From Bdellovibrionales bacterium (GTDB lineage: Bacteria; Bdellovibrionota; Bdellovibrionia; Bdellovibrionales; Bdellovibrionaceae): 64,000 bases of DNA. Every line of letters begins with the position of its first letter. Within the stretch, counting starts at the first letter, position 1. A model generated the notes under the pieces. The model saw only the letters and a program-made list of their open reading frames with translations, did not search any database and was not told where the DNA came from. Both the position numbers and the translations under genes were made by a program. The DNA is taken from positions 1-64,000 of the forward strand of contig JADJOV010000008.1 in assembly GCA_016713585.1 (NCBI GenBank), written 5' to 3'. Below are positions 1 to 12,142 of this stretch, piece after piece.

Positions 1-1
1 G

Positions 2-1258
2 ATATTTCAACTTTTCAAAAAACTCAATCAGTACGCTCAGACTGTCGATATCGTCTTTACTGTCGACGTGACTGGATCGATGGCACCAACGATCGAGGCT
101 GCCAAGCTGAGTTTAATTGATTTCATTTATAAATCGCGAGGTGCCGGCTATCACTCCAGAATGTGCCTTGTCACCTTTGGTGACTTCACAATCAAAAAAT
201 GTAACAAATTCTATGATAACAATCCCAAGGATCCCAGCACCTTGGTTCAAGTTCAAGAATTGATCTCTGAAATCACCAAACTCAAGGCCTTGACCGGAGC
301 CGCTGACCCCGGCGGTCTTGATATGGAAGAAAATCCTCTTCAAGCTCTGATTGATGCTTCCCAGGCGCCTTGGGTCACTGGCGATCAACGCTTTGCAATT
401 CTTATCACAGATACTGGCTTCCTATATTCGCCAACCCAGCAGGGCCACATTGGAGCGAGTGCTCCTTTTTGGAAAGACTTCAGGTCAGTCCTTCTTGCCT
501 CTCAAATGAAGGTCTTCGCGGCGACCCCACCTTTGCCCGGCTACAATCAAAAATTCAAGAAACAACCTGGGCTGATTGAGCTGTCGCAGGGGGAATGGTT
601 TGATTTCGCTGATCTTGTTTCGGGAAGAATTACCCTCGATTCAATCCTGAATCGAATTCTCATTCACGTGAATACAACCTATGTCACAAAGTATGTGGCT
701 GAGGAGCAAGATGGACTGGATGCCACTTTACCCCTTCAAAGGAGGTTGATTGCAGCCACACTGAATAACAAAACTCTTGGTGAGATCATCGGGACCCAGG
801 TTCAGTCGAATCTCCCTGAGGGAAGAAAAGAGTATTCAAAAATCTTTAAAATCTCAGATAAAAAAATAGCTCCTTCATCACTCAGGGTTTGGATCAATGA
901 AATCTTGGTGCCTGTTTTTGAGCTTGTGCAAGACAATTTTATCGAATTTCCAAGGGCACCCCTCCCCGGCGCCAAAATCAAAATCACCTACGAATATCAA
1001 GAGGTCCAAGATTCTTTGCTGTTAGAACCATTTGAGATTGACGTCTCAACCTTGGATCAAACCTTCGAGGTCACCTTGAACTCCATTCTTGTCGATGCCA
1101 GCTACTACAGTCGACAGAAAATAGCGGAAAATAAAATATCCTTGCTCTTAACTGATCGAATATTCTCGAGTGATGATCCATTTAGAATCAAGTCCCTCAA
1201 AAAGTTAACTGTTCTTATTCGAATCAAACGTCTGGTTCCCACCGACAACTCACTCTGA
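2..1258 (+). CDS. von Willebrand factor A (VWA) domain protein, 5' end outside window
   Basis: The frame is already open at base 2, so the true start lies upstream. The first visible residues lead into V-D-V-T-G-S-M (codons from base 62), the D-x-T-x-S metal-ion-dependent adhesion site of VWA domains. A later hydrophobic strand ending in L-I-T-D-T-G-F fits the second half of the VWA fold. The remaining ~200 residues (from about base 700) have no motif I recognise. VWA domains usually mediate metal-dependent protein contacts; partner and location cannot be told. The GTG at 68 is internal to the MIDAS motif and is not the start. The next gene follows after 115 bases on the same strand. Confidence 0.7.
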   Translation: MFQLFKKLNQYAQTVDIVFTVDVTGSMAPTIEAAKLSLIDFIYKSRGAGYHSRMCLVTFGDFTIKKCNKFYDNNPKDPSTLVQVQELISEITKLKALTGAADPGGLDMEENPLQALIDASQAPWVTGDQRFAILITDTGFLYSPTQQGHIGASAPFWKDFRSVLLASQMKVFAATPPLPGYNQKFKKQPGLIELSQGEWFDFADLVSGRITLDSILNRILIHVNTTYVTKYVAEEQDGLDATLPLQRRLIAATLNNKTLGEIIGTQVQSNLPEGRKEYSKIFKISDKKIAPSSLRVWINEILVPVFELVQDNFIEFPRAPLPGAKIKITYEYQEVQDSLLLEPFEIDVSTLDQTFEVTLNSILVDASYYSRQKIAENKISLLLTDRIFSSDDPFRIKSLKKLTVLIRIKRLVPTDNSL

Positions 1259-1340
1259 TTCTTTGATTTTTAGAGGCTGCGAAAAGTTCTTGTCACTTGC
1301 CACGTTGAGATGATTTTCGCGATTATGTCCCAGATCATAA

Positions 1341-2750
<1,410 letters not shown>

Positions 2751-2872
2751 AAAAATGCTTTTCTACACCCGTCGTCAAAATTACTTTGACACAGGTTTCG
2801 CTAGTTGCAGGCCGCTCAAAAAATGGGTTAGCCTGCATTCATTAAACCCTTGCTCTCGCCTTGGAGATAGCT

Positions 2873-4258
2873 TTGAAAAACACGGAACCACGCCCGCGAA
2901 CCATTATTGAACCATTCAAAATAAAAATGGTTGAACCTTTGCCTTTTTTATCTCGCTCAGAGAGGCAACAGATCCTGGTTGAGGCCGGTTATAATTTGTT
3001 TTTGGTTGAAGCCAAATCAGTCACCTTTGACTTTTTGACCGACAGTGGAACCAGCGCAATGAGTGCCGCCCAGTGGGGCGCAATGATGATCGCCGATGAA
3101 AGCTATGCGGGTTCCCAGAGTTTTTCTAGGTTTCAGCAAACTGTGCGGGATCTGACAGGCTATGAATTTGTCCTTCCGACCCACCAGGGGCGTGCTGCCG
3201 AAAGATTATTATTTGGAGTGATTGTTAAACCGGGGATGAAGATTCCCTCGAATAATCACTTCGATACGACTCGGGCAAATATTGAACAGTCCGGAGCCGA
3301 AGCTATCGACCTTGTCATTGCCGAAGGTCGAGATCCAGCAAAACAACATTCATTTAAAGGAAATATGGATTTGGATCGCTTGGACGCTTTTTGCGCCAAA
3401 TACCAGAGCGAGATTCCGTGCGGCATGCTGACTATCACAAACAATACTGGCGGTGGACAGCCAGTGTCCCTCGAAAATATTCGAGGGGTGGCCAAAATCT
3501 ATAAGAAATATGGAATCCCTTTTATTTTAGATGCCTGTCGGTTTGCTGAAAATAGTTATTTGATAAAATTGCGAGAACAGAACCAGGGCTCCCGCACAGT
3601 CAAAGATATCGCCCAGGAGACTTTCTCCCTCGCCGATGGCTGTCTGATGAGTGGAAAGAAAGACGGGCTATCTAACATAGGCGGCTTTATTGCGCTTAAA
3701 GAAAGCCAATGGCTCCCCGCCCTCCGGGCCTCGCTGATACTCACCGAAGGCTTCCCAACCTATGGAGGATTAGCAGCAAGGGATTTGGAAGCTCTTTCTG
3801 TTGGCCTCCAGGAGGTACTTGAAGAACCCTACTTAGCCTACCGAATAGCGGTCTCTAGTTATATGGCGGCAGGCTTAAACGCGCTTGGCATTCCAACCAT
3901 GCAGCCTGCGGGGGGACACGCGGTCTATATCGATGCCAAAGCATTTCTCACTCACCTTCCACCAGAGCATCTGCCAGGGCAAGCCTTGGTGTGCGAAATG
4001 TTTTTGGCCGAAGGAATTCGTTCTTGTGAAATTGGCTCAGTGATGTTCGGAAAAACCGTGAATGGAAAATTCCAGCCAGCGGCAATGGAGCTGGTTCGCC
4101 TGGCCTTTCCTCGCCGAGTCTACACGCAAAGCCATTTTGATTATATCCTTGAAGGCATGGCAGAAATTGCGGCTCGCAAAGAAAGAATTCGCGGCCTCAA
4201 GATCAGCTGGGAGCCACCATTTTTACGACATTTTACTTCGCGCTTTGAGGTGGTGTAG
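2873..4258 (+). CDS. tnaA: tryptophanase (tryptophan indole-lyase)
   Basis: About 461 residues, paralogous to the preceding gene. It would convert L-tryptophan to indole, pyruvate and ammonia with PLP. Shared blocks: D-S-G-T-S-A-M-S, T-H-Q-G-R-A-A-E and the PLP lysine in M-S-G-K-K-D. The discriminating positions are tryptophanase-like: H-F-D-T-T-R (Asp where TPL has Thr) and C-E-I-G-S (Ile where TPL has Arg). I place the start at TTG 2873 because GGAG at 2863-2866 sits six bases upstream; a TTG 12 bases earlier lacks such spacing. No tnaC-like leader peptide was recognised in the 122-base gap. The gene converges on the transporter at 4268. Confidence 0.82.
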   Translation: MKNTEPRPRTIIEPFKIKMVEPLPFLSRSERQQILVEAGYNLFLVEAKSVTFDFLTDSGTSAMSAAQWGAMMIADESYAGSQSFSRFQQTVRDLTGYEFVLPTHQGRAAERLLFGVIVKPGMKIPSNNHFDTTRANIEQSGAEAIDLVIAEGRDPAKQHSFKGNMDLDRLDAFCAKYQSEIPCGMLTITNNTGGGQPVSLENIRGVAKIYKKYGIPFILDACRFAENSYLIKLREQNQGSRTVKDIAQETFSLADGCLMSGKKDGLSNIGGFIALKESQWLPALRASLILTEGFPTYGGLAARDLEALSVGLQEVLEEPYLAYRIAVSSYMAAGLNALGIPTMQPAGGHAVYIDAKAFLTHLPPEHLPGQALVCEMFLAEGIRSCEIGSVMFGKTVNGKFQPAAMELVRLAFPRRVYTQSHFDYILEGMAEIAARKERIRGLKISWEPPFLRHFTSRFEVV

Positions 4259-4267
4259 TTTTGTTGT

Positions 4268-5605
4268 TTATTGTACTTTCTTGGCTTTTAGTTTTGCGTT
4301 TTCACCAACAGCAATCCAGGCAAAACAGAAAAAACCAATGATCGCAGAAGCCGAAAAGAAAGTCCAACCTCCGCTCCAGCCCCAATGATCAACTATATAC
4401 CCGGCACCAACTCCTGAGAAAATACTACCTATATAACCCGCAAGTCCTGTGACCCCCGTGGCTGTCCCGGAGCAGGACTTATCCACGGCTTCAGCTGCGG
4501 CTACACCCACCAACATTTGTGGGCCATAAACCAGAAAGCCCACCGCGCTCAGTGCCGCCATATCTAGAAAGTTGTTCCCAGGAGGGTTGAGCCAAAAAAT
4601 TAAAACAGCAGAGATAAGTACAAACATATACAGCCCGTTAACAAAGCCCCTTCGTCCACCAAAAAACCTATCCGAAGCCCAGCCCGCGGCAAAAGCACCG
4701 AATAGTCCCGTGAGTTCAAAAAGAGCTACCTTGCCTGAGGCATCCGCAATATTCGAGCCCTTAACTTCGACAAGAAAAGTCGGCGCCCAATCCATCACTC
4801 CATAGCGAACGAGATAGACGAAAAAATTTCCAATAGCTAGCAACCAAATTGTGCGACTTCGGAAAACAATTCCAAAAAGCATCTCTTTAGCTGACATATG
4901 CCGAGTGTCAGTGTGGGCCAGAGCCGGATCATTCCGATGCACTTCAATCGGTGGCAGACCCAAAGATTCTGGAGTATCCCTCAATCGATTAATCAAGAAC
5001 AAAGCGGCAGCAATGGCAATCACAGCCGGGACTATAAATGCCGAACGCCAGCCGTAATTCATCGTGAGCCAACCAGAGAAAACCATAATGATCGCTCCCC
5101 CGATCTGATGGGAAGCATTCCAAATTCCCCACTTCGTTCCCAGCTCATTCTTACTATACCAGTGCGTGAGGCCTCGGGCACAAGGCGGCCATCCCATCCC
5201 TTGGGCCCAGCCATTCAGTGTCCAAAAAATTCCGAGCACGACAAAAGACGAACTCAGTCCAAAAAATATATTGATTACCGCAGAAAGGATCAGACCTATC
5301 GCCATAAAATAGCGCGGATTCGCCTTGTCTCCAATAATCCCATTGGCGAATTTACTCAATCCATAGGCAAAATAGAGCAAGCTCCAAAGAAGTCCAATCT
5401 GGGTTTTCGAAAAACCCAAATCTAAAATCAAATCTGGTGTCGCTGCAGACAGGTTCTTTCGCACAAAGTAAAACACGGCGTATCCAAAAAATAATGAATA
5501 CATGGTCCGGAGTCGCCAGTGAGCATAGACCTTATTGATTTCTGCCGGATCTGTCAGTGGAGTCTGTGAAGGCGCTTGGGCTAGGAGAAAGGCTGGGATT
5601 TTCAT
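4268..5605 (-). CDS. OPA-family MFS transporter (GlpT/UhpT-like)
   Basis: About 445 residues with roughly 12 hydrophobic segments. The organophosphate:phosphate antiporter family is suggested by the block G-W-A-Q-G-M-G-W-P-P-C followed by the R-G-L-T-H-W-Y-S motif, and by the early Y-F-V-R-K-N-L-S, which carries a substrate-phosphate arginine in GlpT. Family members exchange sugar phosphates or glycerol-3-phosphate for phosphate across the inner membrane; the exact substrate cannot be told. The ATG at 5605 is chosen over a GTG 13 codons upstream because GAGGA lies seven bases before it. It converges with tnaA, nine bases away, so the two need not be functionally linked. Confidence 0.75.
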   Translation of the reverse strand: MKIPAFLLAQAPSQTPLTDPAEINKVYAHWRLRTMYSLFFGYAVFYFVRKNLSAATPDLILDLGFSKTQIGLLWSLLYFAYGLSKFANGIIGDKANPRYFMAIGLILSAVINIFFGLSSSFVVLGIFWTLNGWAQGMGWPPCARGLTHWYSKNELGTKWGIWNASHQIGGAIIMVFSGWLTMNYGWRSAFIVPAVIAIAAALFLINRLRDTPESLGLPPIEVHRNDPALAHTDTRHMSAKEMLFGIVFRSRTIWLLAIGNFFVYLVRYGVMDWAPTFLVEVKGSNIADASGKVALFELTGLFGAFAAGWASDRFFGGRRGFVNGLYMFVLISAVLIFWLNPPGNNFLDMAALSAVGFLVYGPQMLVGVAAAEAVDKSCSGTATGVTGLAGYIGSIFSGVGAGYIVDHWGWSGGWTFFSASAIIGFFCFAWIAVGENAKLKAKKVQ

Positions 5606-5630
5606 TCTGGCATCCTCATCACTTGGTTCA

Positions 5631-7669
5631 TTAGTATGATACACTTATTCTGGGGTTAGAAAGCAACTGTTGGCAAGAGATGCTCGCCCCCACGGAAGGC
5701 GCCAACTTCTCTTTAACATAATTAACAGGCTTAGAAGTGATTCTCTTTAAACTCTCATAATCCTCACGAAGGGTTTCAGCCGCTACCTTCTTATAGTCCG
5801 GATTGATAATCTGGTAGGGTCTAAACATAATAATCTGGTCCAGGAGCTCCTTGAGGGGTGTTCTTTGAAAAATTGGAATCTGAGTGCCACCTTTAGATGA
5901 CCCGCGAGTTGAAATCCTGCCCCAGTAATTCCCATGGCGATAAATACTTGAGAGGTGGGAAGGAAAGTAAAACCAAGTAGGGCCGAAGTCTTAATCATCT
6001 GATAAAGAGTGTCAAAAGCAAAACTAGAGATGGCCGTCTTGTTTCGTGAGACCGCCTGTGAGTTTGAAATACTTCCTTCTGGTTTTCTAATTCTTGAATC
6101 AATAAACGTTCTAAATGGGGCTTTTGCGAAAACGCCAAGAAGGCTATTCATCATCGATGTCTTTAGGATTTCTGACACATGCTCAGGGTTAAAAAAGGCA
6201 CCCCCTTGCCTTGGAATTTGCGCTCCAGCTAGGGTCACCAAACCCAAGAATAACGAGTGAGTGAATTTTGTCCCGTAATTGAGCCCCTGATTCAACTGAA
6301 ACCCTTTTTCAACACTAAAATTTTTTCCTTGGACCATAAAAACACCGTTGGCCCTGTTAAACAGCTCCATCGTCAACTTCGTCGCTCCACCAATGACTGC
6401 CCCAACCAAAGGGTCAACGAGAACCCCATTGGCTGCCTGAAGTCCAAGTCCATAATAAACAAGTAATGTTGTGGCACCAGTATTCACTGCAGCCAAAGCT
6501 ATTTCAGTTTTTGTGACTCTAAATGTTTTATCAGTCATAGCTTTTCTATACATCGACCAGTCAAATCCATTCGGGATACCCAAAGCTTGAAGAAGCCTGA
6601 TCTTTCCATTTTGAATTTTACTCTTGATGCCTGGCCGAGAACTCCCTGTGACTTCATATTCCTGGATACTGTCTCTGTATCCATTTAAGACCTTTTGAGT
6701 TAGCTTCGCCCGCTCACGCAATTCGTTTGCCATTGGCTTTCCCTCAAAGAGATCGCCAAATAGAAAAGATGGCTGCTCCGCTCCTCCTCCCGCCAATCCC
6801 ACAGCAAGAACCTTCGGATCCACTCCGCCCAATTCCTTTGAAATACGTAAATAGTCCAATAACCTCTCGGAAAATTCATAGACTTTGCCAGGTGTCCGCT
6901 CAGCTTGAATTTCAGACCTTAGGGTCTGAAGTCTTTTGTACAAAACCTCAAGGGCTGAATTTCTAAACGTTTCCGTCTCACCAAGAAATCTCTGAAACCG
7001 CTCACTTGCGGTGAACAATTCATTCTTATTTTGAGCATTGACCATCTTATCCAAATATTCTTGCGCACTGTGAAACCCCGGTGATATTGACTCAATTTGA
7101 CTGACATAATCATTCATTGAGCCGATGAGTCTTTCAAATTGCCTCTCGAGAGTATCCCGAGATGTCCCATTGGCCAAGGCTTCCATATCAACCTGTGCAT
7201 GCTGGAAGGCCTGGCTGAAAATTGCCCGCGACGATTCAGACCGCATGACCTCCTGATCAATATGCTTCAGGGAGTCACTCAGTGCTCGTAGCAAAAAACT
7301 CGTCCCTTCCACAAGGACCTCGCGCTCTCGCCCGTGACCCAATCTAAAATCAACGCGGATATCTAATGAATTTAAAGTCTGAACGAAGACTTGGAATTCC
7401 CGACTCAATTTCGGCTCTGAATGCTCTCCACCGGAACCGAATTCGGCACCATGAAGCGTTACAACGACTGTGTTTTTTCCTAAATCTTTCATCCGGGCGG
7501 CAAGTTGACGAGCCTCATCTCGTGCCATCACCAGATCACTCATTCCATTTTGGACCGCCTGAGATTCTGATTCAGCATTCGCAACGATATTGATATGAAC
7601 AAAAACAGAGCTGAAAGCTAATGTAATAAAAAGGAAGGCTAGCAAGAATGATCTAATTAAGTTTGTCAT
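5631..7669 (-). CDS. large secreted/membrane hypothetical protein, C-terminus frameshifted
   Basis: About 680 residues after repair; I do not recognise the family. A signal-like segment (S-F-L-L-A-F-L-F-I-T-L-A-F) directly follows the start. The middle 300 residues are charged and helical, probably coiled coil, and the C-terminal third has three or four hydrophobic stretches (for example L-L-V-Y-Y-G-L-G-L). Start ATG 7669 is preceded by GGAGG; the frame stays open 38 codons further upstream but without a ribosome site. The main frame ends at 5783 in an unlikely Arg-rich tail, while an overlapping frame continues as I-P-I-F-Q-R-T-P-L-K-E-L-L-D-Q to 5631. A one-base indel around 5885-5905 is the likely cause. 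Confidence 0.6.
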
Positions 7670-7854
7670 TGCCACCTCCAACCCATACCCACTGGTGAGT
7701 ATTCCTTTAATATAGACACACCCTAAATATGAGCAAGACAGAGGCCACATATCCTTCTCATTAAATAGGAACCTAGCTCTCAACGACCTGGGTCCGGGCC
7801 GAAAATGGCCACCTATGATGTCTAAATTTTTGACAGCGGTGGAAAGAATGAGGA

Positions 7855-7903
7855 AATTTCACTTCCGCGCACCTTTACTTCTATCTGAGGCGGAAGTGAA
7901 ATT
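7855..7903. repeat. 14-bp perfect inverted repeat, 21-base loop
   Basis: AATTTCACTTCCGC at 7855-7868 is mirrored exactly by GCGGAAGTGAAATT at 7890-7903. It lies in the 276-base gap between two minus-strand genes (5631-7669 and 7946-8275). There is no adjacent T-tract on the minus strand, so it is not a standard intrinsic terminator. The rest of the gap shows nothing else I can name. Confidence 0.6.
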
Positions 7904-7945
7904 CTAAGGAAAAATTATGAAACTGCCCAGTTGAATTTGGGGGCC

Positions 7946-8275
7946 CTAATGCGAACCAAACATCATAAAGACGGGAGGAAATGACAACACAATTCCCAAA
8001 CCAATCAACACAAATGTCGTCTTGATTGCTTTACCAAAATCCAAGGTCTTCTGTGAATAGACTTGGGATAGAATAAACCAAGAGACAACATAAGCAACAA
8101 CAGCAAAGGTTGTTTTGCCTGCAAGAGGTCCAACTGGATTGTAAAAGTTTAAAAAAGATTTCACCACCCCATTTTCTTCTGCCGCACAGATTAAAATTCC
8201 CAGGGTCAAAGACCCAATGCCACAGGCAATAAGTGAAATAAGCGCTTTGGTTTCGTTTTTAGTTGATTGAGACAT
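7946..8275 (-). CDS. small membrane protein (about 3 TM segments), unknown function
   Basis: 109 residues, family not recognised. Three hydrophobic segments are visible: residues ~12-32, ~55-75 and ~85-105. Start ATG is preceded by TAGGAGGATTT, so the ribosome site overlaps the stop codon of the upstream gene (8284-8814) eight bases away. Tight spacing implies one transcript and translational coupling. No catalytic or cofactor motif is visible. Confidence 0.6.
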   Translation of the reverse strand: MSQSTKNETKALISLIACGIGSLTLGILICAAEENGVVKSFLNFYNPVGPLAGKTTFAVVAYVVSWFILSQVYSQKTLDFGKAIKTTFVLIGLGIVLSFPPVFMMFGSH

Positions 8276-8283
8276 AAATCCTC

Positions 8284-8814
8284 CTAGCGAGTTGCTGCAA
8301 TTTTGTTAATGAAAGCCCCAAAAACACCTGGAACAGCGGCACAGCAAAAGCTAATCAGAATCAGCCAAAGCAGTGCTTTCTTTAAACGGTCGTTTTTTGC
8401 CAATTCCTCTCCTACCGAATAGACTGAATAGGCAACAGACGTCGCAATAAAAGGCACAATCCAGGCCACATGCTCTTTCCATTCCATCCCGAATTCATGC
8501 CACTCCTTCGTTGAAGGTTTGGAAAGCAAAAAATATCGTGGGAACTCCATAAGATCAGCGCCTTCACCTGGCTTTGCTCGATACCAAATGTAAACGATCC
8601 AGGTCCCACTGATCACAGTCAGCCAAGACATGATCGCCATCAAACTAAGGCCAATATTCAAACGCGTGATTCTTTCTTTAATGCCCGCGTGAGTTGTTAA
8701 CTCGGGTCGAAAACTATAAATACCGGCAATGGCTCCCCGAAGGCAAGCAAATAAATTGCCCCCAAACCCCATTCCGTGTGCAACAGTCCAAAGCTCTTTG
8801 AACGAAATTTCCAT
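8284..8814 (-). CDS. membrane protein (about 4 TM segments), unknown function
   Basis: 176 residues, not recognised. Hydrophobic segments lie near residues 52-76, 112-132 and 143-168, with a weaker Gly-rich one near 12-35. Histidines occur within or next to these (A-H-G-M-G-F-G-G and K-E-H-V-A-W), which could ligate heme or metal, but this is speculation. GAGGGG precedes the ATG by a good distance. It forms a two-gene operon with the small membrane protein at 7946-8275. About 100 non-coding bases separate it from uvrA. Confidence 0.6.
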   Translation of the reverse strand: MEISFKELWTVAHGMGFGGNLFACLRGAIAGIYSFRPELTTHAGIKERITRLNIGLSLMAIMSWLTVISGTWIVYIWYRAKPGEGADLMEFPRYFLLSKPSTKEWHEFGMEWKEHVAWIVPFIATSVAYSVYSVGEELAKNDRLKKALLWLILISFCCAAVPGVFGAFINKIAATR

Positions 8815-8919
8815 ATACCCCTCACCATGTTAGTTAATTAGTTGATCAAGCTTAACCCTAGGCCTCCCCTCCCTCAAACGGCAAGAACCAAAAAGCACCA
8901 CCTTCTAATATTTTCGTGA

Positions 8920-11599
8920 TTAAATCTCGGAGTTTTTGGTGACCGCTGTCTGCCCTGTTTTTTCTTTTTGAAAGAGTTGATTCAAATAAAATCCTGTATG
9001 AGACCCGATCACCTTGGACACAGTTTCCGGAGTGCCACTGGTGACGATTTCGCCACCATGTTTGCCACCCTCAGGGCCCATATCAATCACCCAATCGGCA
9101 CATTTAACGACTTCCATGTTGTGCTCAATAACCAAAAGGGTATTCCCCTGATCAGTCAGCTCCTGCAATAACTCAATCAGCTTTTTGGTGTCTTCAAAAT
9201 GAAGACCTGTGGTTGGCTCGTCCAAAATATACAAAGTCTTTCCGGTTCCTCGTTTAGAAAGCTCTTTGCTTAACTTGACTCGCTGGGCTTCACCACCAGA
9301 CAAGGTGGTTGAGCTCTGCCCCAAGGTCATATAATCCAAGCCCACTCGATGGAGAGTTTCCAGCTTGCGATGAATATGTGAGTGATTCTTAAAGAACTCA
9401 AGAGCTTCCTCAACGGTCATATTTAAGATTTCGGAAATTGATTTATGCTTATATTTAATATTCATTGTTTCGCGATTATAACGAGCCCCAAGACAGGTGT
9501 CGCAGGTGACAAAAACATCACTCAGAAAATGCATCTCCATGCGAATTTGTCCATGACCTAGACAGGTCTCGCAACGTCCACCTTTGACATTAAAGCTGAA
9601 ACGACCAGGTTCATAACCACGCAGCTTTGAATCTGGAAGACTTGCGAAGAGATCACGAATCAAGGGGAAGAGTCCCACATAGGTGGCCGGGGTCGATCTG
9701 GGAGTTCTTCCAATTGGGTTTTGATTGATTTCAATCACCTTATCTATCAAATCCAATCCTTCAATTTTTTCAAAGGGAGCTGGCCGAGTCTCTGCGTTGT
9801 AAAATCGCTGGGCCAAAATGCGGTAGAGGGTATCCACAACCAAAGTACTCTTCCCACTTCCTGAAACTCCGGTCAGGGCCGTCATCGTCCCCAAGGGGAT
9901 CTTAAGCTCCACATTCTTAAGATTGTTCCCTGAGGCCCCAATGACTTTCAAATACTGACCCTTTCCTAGCCGACGCTCTTTAGGGGTTTGTATGCGCAGC
10001 TCTCCCGACAAATAGCGCCCAGTGAGGCTCCGAGGATTTCTCTCGAGGTCGCCAGCCGTTCCTTCCGCCAAAATCTGCCCACCAAGGCGCCCAGCTCTAG
10101 GCCCAAGATCCACGACATGATCAGCAAAACGAATGGTGTCTTCATCATGCTCGACAAGTATAACAGTATTCCCGCGATCTTTGAGCTCTCCGATGATCTC
10201 AAGGAGGCGATGGTGATCCCAGCGGATGCAAACCGATGCTGGGCTCATCCATCACGTAGAGAACACCAATCAGCGACGAGCCCACCTGGGTGGCTAAGCG
10301 AATGCGCTGGGCCTCTCCCCCTGAAAGTGTTCGGGCGGGTCGGCTCAAACTGAGGTAACCCGTCCCGACCCGAATCAAATAATCAAGGCGGTTGAGAATT
10401 TGTTTGGTTATCTTTTCACCAACTAAGGCTTCTTTGCGAGTCCACTCAAGTTTAGAGATCCAGTCTCGCAACTCAACCAAACCCAGCGCGGAAGCCTCGG
10501 CAATGTTAAGTCCAATGCGAACATTCAAGACCTCTTTTTTGAGGCGCGTCCCTCGGCAATCAGGACACTCCCCCAGTTCAATTTCTTCAGTTTCCTCATC
10601 ATCCCCGCTTGAAAGCTTACGACCCTTGTAGGTCCACTTCACATTTTCAAGCTTTCGCCCTCCGACTTCTGAGGCTGCAAAAATCTCCTCCTCAACCAAA
10701 TCAAGAGTTCCCAGACCAGAGCACGTGGGACAAGCACCGCGTGGATTGTTAAAACTAAAAAATCTTGGCTCTAATTCCGGAAACCCAAAACCGCAAATTG
10801 GACAGGCTGAGTGTAACGAAAAAGCAATTCTCTCGCCTTCCATGGATTCGATCACCAATCGCCCATCAGCCAAACTCAGGGCCGTATTAACACTTTCCGC
10901 CACTCGGTGCTTCAAAGTCTCTTTCAATACGATTTGGTCCACCACCAAATCAATCTCGTGCACTTTGGTTTTGGTGAGCTTTTTCGCGTTTTCCAAAGCA
11001 ATAAATTGATTGTCCACTTTGGCTTTCACAAAACCCTTACCCGCCCAGCGCTGAAACTCTGCCAAAAATTCACCCTTCTTGCCTTGAACCATGGGTGCCA
11101 AAATATAAAACTTACTTCCCAAGGGTCGCTTCCAGATCTCGTCAATAATTTGTTGCGGAGTTTGGGAGCTCACTGGAACATGGTGGGTAGGACATTCTGG
11201 GATCCCAAGCCTGGCATAGAGAAGCCGCAAGTAATCATAAATTTCTGTCACGGTTCCTACTGTCGACCGAGGGTTCGTGCCCACCGATTTTTGATCAATT
11301 GCAATGGCTGGGCTCAAACCGGTCACAGAATCAACTTCAGGCTTTTTCAACTGCTCGAGAAAGTTTCTCGCATAGGCAGAAAGACTCTCAACATAGCGTC
11401 TTTGCCCTTCGGCATAAATCGTATCGAAGGCGAGAGAGGATTTCCCACTCCCGCTCAATCCGGTCAAAACAGTGATTTTATTTCGCGGAATTCTTAAATT
11501 TAAATCTTGAAGATTGTGTTCGCGAGCCCCTCGCACCACTATTCCTGGATCATTTCCTGAATCATCGGTCAAATCAGTTTGCTTTTTTGCTTTCGCCAT
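8920..11599 (-). CDS. uvrA: UvrA, excinuclease ABC subunit A (frameshifted)
   Basis: DNA damage-recognition ATPase of nucleotide excision repair, acting with UvrB and UvrC. About 890 residues after repair. N-terminal half (10199-11599): Walker [10 protein letters not shown], a zinc module with C-P-I-C and C-P-T-C flanking F-F-S-F-N-N-P, signature L-S-G-G-E-A-Q-R, and [10 protein letters not shown]-terminal half (8920-10248): second Walker [10 protein letters not shown], zinc module C-E-T-C ... C-D-T-C, second signature and D-E-P-T-T-G-L-H. The frame changes just after I-G-L-H-P; dropping one base near 10221 gives [10 protein letters not shown], the expected family continuation. The start overlaps the 3' end of the Fur-family gene by 26 bases. 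Confidence 0.93.
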
Positions 11600-12101
11600 T
11601 CCGCAAAGCTACCCGCTTCGCCACGTTCTGACAATCTTCGCAAACGCCATAGAGCTCAAGTACGTGGTGCGTAAGAGTGAAACCAAATTTCTCGGCCACT
11701 CTCAGCTGAAGGTTCTCAATCGATTTATTCTCAAACTCGCAGATCTTTCCGCATTTCACACAGGTTAAATGGTCATGATGGTGTTTGGGCGCCAATTCAT
11801 ACCTAGCCGGTAGGCCACCCATTCGAACTTCCGTCACAACGCTGGCCTCAACCAAAGATTTTAAAAAACGGTACACCGTGGCAAAACCCAAGGAATTATC
11901 TATTTTAACGATTTTTTCAAACAACTCCTGGGCCGTGATATGACGATGACCCAGGCTCATAGTTTTAAGAATCAGGATCCGTTGTTGGGTCACTTTGAGG
12001 TTCATACCTCGAATTATCGCTCTCAGGGACTCTTCTGAAGAAGACTCTTCTAGGATCACGATATCCTGATCATTCTGTTTGGGCAAAAATGGAACTTTCA
12101 T
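11574..12101 (-). CDS. Fur-family metalloregulator (Fur or Zur)
   Basis: Metal-responsive repressor of about 175 residues from ATG 12101; the frame stays open to 12206 (210 residues), but that longer start would put a Fur-box-like site inside the gene. A winged-helix region (V-T-Q-Q-R ... F-A-T-V-Y-R-F-L) is followed by the metal-binding half: H-H-H-D-H-L-T-C, then C-V-K-C-G and C-E-D-C, a typical regulatory-site plus structural-zinc arrangement. It is divergent from a ZrgA-like zinc-uptake operon and close to zinc-independent FolE2, which favours a zinc role (Zur), but the box upstream looks more like a Fur site. The metal therefore remains open. Confidence 0.85.
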   Translation of the reverse strand: MKVPFLPKQNDQDIVILEESSSEESLRAIIRGMNLKVTQQRILILKTMSLGHRHITAQELFEKIVKIDNSLGFATVYRFLKSLVEASVVTEVRMGGLPARYELAPKHHHDHLTCVKCGKICEFENKSIENLQLRVAEKFGFTLTHHVLELYGVCEDCQNVAKRVALRNGESKKAN

Positions 12102-12142
12102 GCTTAGTTTATTAGCAAACCACGAATGATCAGGCAACTTAT

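Noticed and set aside
4898..5425. 175-codon plus-strand ORF antisense to the OPA transporter
   Set aside because: Shadow frame with no ribosome site and biased composition typical of antisense reading.
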